Assembly: GCF_918698115.1 (NCBI RefSeq)
Contig: NZ_CAKKLV010000019.1
Span: forward strand, 1-64,000
Source: Peribacillus sp. Bi96
GTDB lineage: Bacteria; Bacillota; Bacilli; Bacillales; DSM-1321
Length of the DNA: 64,000 bases
Direction: 5' to 3'
Of this stretch, positions 61,117 through 64,000 are shown in pieces; the first letter of the stretch is position 1; each line of letters opens with the position of its first letter. The notes beneath the pieces were generated by a model, which did no database searches, was not told the DNA's origin, and worked only from the letters and a program-made list of their open reading frames with translations. The position numbers and the translations under genes are program-made.

Positions 61117-61905
61117 TTATCGTTTTGTGAAATAAGTCAATCCCATGAGCCGTTCGACTATAAACATGAAGAATGCCGTTATGAACATGAGTAATACGGA
61201 AATGGCTGAAATCGTAGGATCGAAGTAGTTCTCTACATACGTCAGCATCTGTATCGGAAACGTACTCACCCCAGGACCTGTCATATAAACGGAAATGTCT
61301 ACATTATTGAAGGATTCCAAAAAGGCGATCATGACTGCCGCTAGAATTCCTGATTTTATATTCGGGAGGACGACTGTAAAGAATGTGCCCAATTTACTTG
61401 CTCCAAGACTCTCCGCCGCCTCTTCAATGGAAAAGTCGAAGTTTGTTAAGCTTGAAGAAATCACACGGATGATGAACGGAAGCATGATAACAGTATGTCC
61501 CACAAACAGAGCCGCATAAATCGGAAGCTGGTAAGTCCCCACAATATAACGTAAAAACGCAAAACCTAGTACGATACCCGGAATTAATATTGGAGAAACG
61601 AAAAATGCATTAATCACACTTTTCCCTTTGAAATCAAATCGGCTTAATGCATAGGCAGCCGGCACTCCCAGTAACAGTGCCAAAAGGTTGCCTCCCAATG
61701 AAACAAGGATGGACGTTTTAAAAGCGACCAAAAACATTTCCACATTAAAAATATTCTCGTACCATCTTAAAGAAAGCTCTTCTGGCGGGAACTTCAAAAT
61801 ATTTCCGCCTTCAAATGACGTAACGGATATGATAAGCAAAGGCCCTAGTAAAAAGAGAAACACCAGGAGAGTAAACAGGGCCAATCCTCGATTTTTTTCC
61901 TGCAT
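61117..61905 (-). CDS. ABC importer permease, PotC type
   Basis: A 262-residue permease with six hydrophobic segments and the ATPase-coupling EAA loop (EEAAESLGASKLGTFFTVVLP). It forms the channel with the PotB-type permease 6 bp upstream. AAAGGGG precedes the ATG. Confidence 0.9.
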   Translation of the reverse strand: MQEKNRGLALFTLLVFLFLLGPLLIISVTSFEGGNILKFPPEELSLRWYENIFNVEMFLVAFKTSILVSLGGNLLALLLGVPAAYALSRFDFKGKSVINAFFVSPILIPGIVLGFAFLRYIVGTYQLPIYAALFVGHTVIMLPFIIRVISSSLTNFDFSIEEAAESLGASKLGTFFTVVLPNIKSGILAAVMIAFLESFNNVDISVYMTGPGVSTFPIQMLTYVENYFDPTISAISVLLMFITAFFMFIVERLMGLTYFTKR

Positions 61906-61911
61906 ACACCT

Positions 61912-62733
61912 CTACCCCTTTGGATTTAATTTTTTTGCCAAACCATTCATGATCGATATGATAAGAACTGTTACCGCAATCATGATGGTTGCGACAATCG
62001 ATGCCACTTGCCATTCGTTCAATGTAATCGCATTTTGATATAGAAAGGTCGAAATGACCCGCTGTTTCCCACCTAGTAAAGCTGGCGTTGTATAAGCCGT
62101 GAAGCTCCCTACAAAAACAAGAATGCTGCCTATGACCAAACCTGGAACCGAAAGCGGAATGATCACTTTTGAAAACACTGCCAATCTTGATGCTCCAAGG
62201 CTCTCCGCCGCTTTTAATAAATCGGTCTCGATGTTTTCCATTACTCCCACCAACGTCACAATGATCAATGGCAAGAATAAATGGACCAATCCGATGATGA
62301 TCGCAGTTGGCGTGTACAGAATATCAAGCGGTTGTTCAATAAGGCCCATGCCCATAAGCATTTTATTCACCACACCGTTTTTACCGATAATGACCATCCA
62401 GCTGAATGAGCGAACCACAGGGCTTGTTAATAGCGGGAAGATCGTCAGCAAAAGCATGATGGCTTTTTTTCTTTGTTTCAGTTTCGAAATATAATAAGCT
62501 GCTGGAAATCCTAATAGAATACAAATGATTGTCGTGAACAGACTCACCCTAAGAGTCGTTAGCAGAATTTCAATAAAGTATCGATCCTTGAAAAAATCGA
62601 GATATCCTTGTATGGAAAATCCGTTTTCAGTAAAAAATGTTGTTCCGATCGTTAATAGGATGGGAATGATCATGAAAATCGTCAAAAAAAGTAGCCCTGG
62701 CAACAGCAACAGGTAAAGATAGCGTTTTTTCAC
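61912..62733 (-). CDS. ABC importer permease, PotB type
   Basis: A 273-residue permease with six hydrophobic segments. EAA loop: LLKAAESLGASRLAVFSKVI. The pattern FPLLTSPVVRSFSWMVIIG is typical of PotB/FbpB proteins. Translation starts at GTG 62733 after GGGGG. Located between the nucleoside hydrolase and the PotC-type gene, in the same transcript. Confidence 0.9.
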   Translation of the reverse strand: MKKRYLYLLLLPGLLFLTIFMIIPILLTIGTTFFTENGFSIQGYLDFFKDRYFIEILLTTLRVSLFTTIICILLGFPAAYYISKLKQRKKAIMLLLTIFPLLTSPVVRSFSWMVIIGKNGVVNKMLMGMGLIEQPLDILYTPTAIIIGLVHLFLPLIIVTLVGVMENIETDLLKAAESLGASRLAVFSKVIIPLSVPGLVIGSILVFVGSFTAYTTPALLGGKQRVISTFLYQNAITLNEWQVASIVATIMIAVTVLIISIMNGLAKKLNPKG

Positions 62734-62757
62734 CTCGGAACCCCCTGTTCGTATTAT

Positions 62758-63687
62758 TTATGAATTGATTATGCGAATAAACAGGTCGAAAAACGCTTCC
62801 GCATTGACGTCTAGACAAACATGAACATTTGCTGGCTTCATCAGCCGATTTTGAAAGTCACAAACCATCTGTCCATCACAAAGCTCACTTTTTGTTTCAA
62901 CATCCACATAATATTCTTCTCTAGTGACAAGATCTTCTTGCAGAGCGATAGCTACAGCTAATGGATCATGCATGGCACAAGCCCATATACCGTTACGTTC
63001 AAAATACCTTTTCCGATAATCGGATGTACTTTCTCTTATATAGTCAGAAAGTACATCGTTTTGAACCGATTCGATATGCTTTTCTCCCAATAGAACCTTT
63101 CTCGTGACATCAAGACCCACTTGCGTGATCGATTCGAACCCCGCCTGTAATACGATTTTGGCTGCTTCAGGATCAACATATGTGTTATATTCCGAGGTTG
63201 GCGTGACATTGCCAACCCCTTTTATAACTCCGCCCATAAAAATGACTTCTTTTACAAGTTTGGTGATTTGCGGACATTTTTTCACTGCTAGTGCCAGATT
63301 CGTAAGAGGTCCCGTCATGACAAGCGTTACTTCATCAGGAAAATTCAAAATGGAATTGATAATGAAATCAGCAGCAAAACCATCATCCGGCTTCTTTATG
63401 GATGGCACATCCTTCAAGGCTCCGCCAATCCCGTCTTCCCCATGGATCCGGTGTTCAAAAAAGGGGCTCCTTATTATTGGGCTATCTGCCCCCTTTATGA
63501 CGGAAATGTCCTGTTCACCCAACAAATCCAATATTTTGCATGTATTCAGTGTGGCTGTATCGAGTGATACATTCCCGTTTACTGTTGTAATCGCCAATAT
63601 GTCGAATTGACGGCTTTTAACAGCAAGAATGATCCCAATCGCATCATCTATTCCAGTATCCACATCAAGAATCATTTTTTTCTTCAT
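62758..63687 (-). CDS. Inosine-uridine preferring nucleoside hydrolase (IUNH family)
   Basis: A 309-residue hydrolase that splits ribonucleosides to base and ribose. The calcium-binding aspartate cluster is LDVDTGIDDAIG near the N-terminus; the active-site loop and His are in FERNGIWACAMHDPLAVA. ATG 63687 follows AGAGGTG; the frame has TTG one codon earlier. It lies between the importer permeases and the binding-protein gene, which argues that the imported solute is a nucleoside and that adenine released here feeds the adenine deaminase. Confidence 0.92.
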   Translation of the reverse strand: MKKKMILDVDTGIDDAIGIILAVKSRQFDILAITTVNGNVSLDTATLNTCKILDLLGEQDISVIKGADSPIIRSPFFEHRIHGEDGIGGALKDVPSIKKPDDGFAADFIINSILNFPDEVTLVMTGPLTNLALAVKKCPQITKLVKEVIFMGGVIKGVGNVTPTSEYNTYVDPEAAKIVLQAGFESITQVGLDVTRKVLLGEKHIESVQNDVLSDYIRESTSDYRKRYFERNGIWACAMHDPLAVAIALQEDLVTREEYYVDVETKSELCDGQMVCDFQNRLMKPANVHVCLDVNAEAFFDLFIRIINS

Positions 63688-63708
63688 CAATCACACCTCT
63701 TTACTTTC

Positions 63709-64000
63709 TTAGTGTGTAAGTTCACGATTCCAACGATCGATCCATTGTTTAGATTCTTCATTTACAAACTTCATGTCCAATACACGAAGGCTGTTAATGA
63801 CGTTATCTCCATAGGTTAAGCCTTTCGCTTCCGTTTTTGAGAGCTTGACTTCCGTATTGACAGGAGAATCCACTTTCGCTTTCGCTGATTTTTCCTGAAC
63901 TTCCTTGCTTAAGATGTAATTCATGAACTCCCCAGCCAATTCTTTTTGATCACTGGCTTTAACAATATTCACCGTATTCATGACTGCGTAGCCGCCTTCT
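63709..64000 (-). CDS. Extracellular solute-binding protein of the Pot-type importer (partial)
   Basis: The C-terminal 93 residues or so of a family 1/PotD-like binding protein. It contains EFMNYILSKEVQEKSAKAK and YGDNVINSLRVLDMKFVNEE, which match the end of PotD-like proteins, and a C-terminal WIDRWNREL. The frame stays open to the window edge (EGGYAVMNTV), so the gene continues beyond 64000 and the ATG at 63981 is internal. First known gene of the operon. Confidence 0.85.
   Translation of the reverse strand, partial: EGGYAVMNTVNIVKASDQKELAGEFMNYILSKEVQEKSAKAKVDSPVNTEVKLSKTEAKGLTYGDNVINSLRVLDMKFVNEESKQWIDRWNRELTH

Overview
The window looks like chromosome of an aerobic, spore-forming Bacillaceae (Bacillus/Peribacillus type; genus is inference). 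The reasons are low G+C, strong AGGAGG-type ribosome sites with frequent GTG/TTG starts, Rho-independent terminators after most operons, cre-like CcpA sites, a Fur box, and many B. subtilis-type families (YhjB/YhjC pair, DUF1540, LytS/LytT, SigJ/ECF41-like sigma, MutS2-like). No rRNA, tRNA, CRISPR array, prophage or complete insertion sequence was found. Almost every gene is on the minus strand, so operons read from high to low coordinates.

Layout. 0-8.3 kb: an MTA/SAH-deaminase-type amidohydrolase, a zinc-less MDR reductase, a bicupin oxalate decarboxylase with an altered lid, and a Fur-boxed siderophore ABC operon. 8.4-13 kb: an SSS symporter, a DUF3311 partner, an M20 amidohydrolase and a regulator. 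13.4-18.4 kb: an ascorbate-type PTS operon (PRD regulator with IIA, two near-identical IIBs, IIC, HAD phosphatase). 18.7-22.1 kb: a YcaC-type hydrolase, an FMN reductase, LtrA, and a MarR gene broken by two amber codons. 22.2-25.9 kb: M20 hydrolase, carbamoylase-type hydrolase and GltS-like transporter. 26.3-32.3 kb: an O-methyltransferase, a DUF1540 peptide, CstA and a LytS/LytT-type two-component system. 32.7-34.2 kb: an ECF41 sigma factor and its likely target. 34.5-40.6 kb: a YfcC transporter, an M20 hydrolase, two LysR regulators and an EamA exporter.

40.7-51.1 kb is the most system-like part. Four catabolic genes (enolase-superfamily enzyme, aldehyde dehydrogenase, iron alcohol dehydrogenase, BCCT transporter) lie behind a sigma-54 type -24/-12 promoter with three 17-bp palindromes upstream. 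Next to them is an operon encoding a Cache-type histidine kinase, a sigma-54 activator response regulator and an orphan ProX/OpuBC-like binding lipoprotein. It reads as a sensed, enhancer-driven pathway for an unidentified, perhaps quaternary-ammonium, compound. A cre site and a 17-bp-arm hairpin sit before the BCCT gene.

51.2-58.3 kb is a rearranged accessory stretch: an IS1595 transposase remnant, a methyltransferase, a G+C-rich reductase/Rrf2 pair with two matching 25-bp operators, chimeric gene debris that includes a copied MutS2 tail, a MutS2-like ATPase without Smr, a structured leader, and a small toxin-like peptide gene whose mRNA ends are complementary. 58.3-64 kb holds an adenine-deaminase-family enzyme, a Pot-type ABC importer and a nucleoside hydrolase, probably a purine nucleoside/base salvage operon that continues past the window edge.
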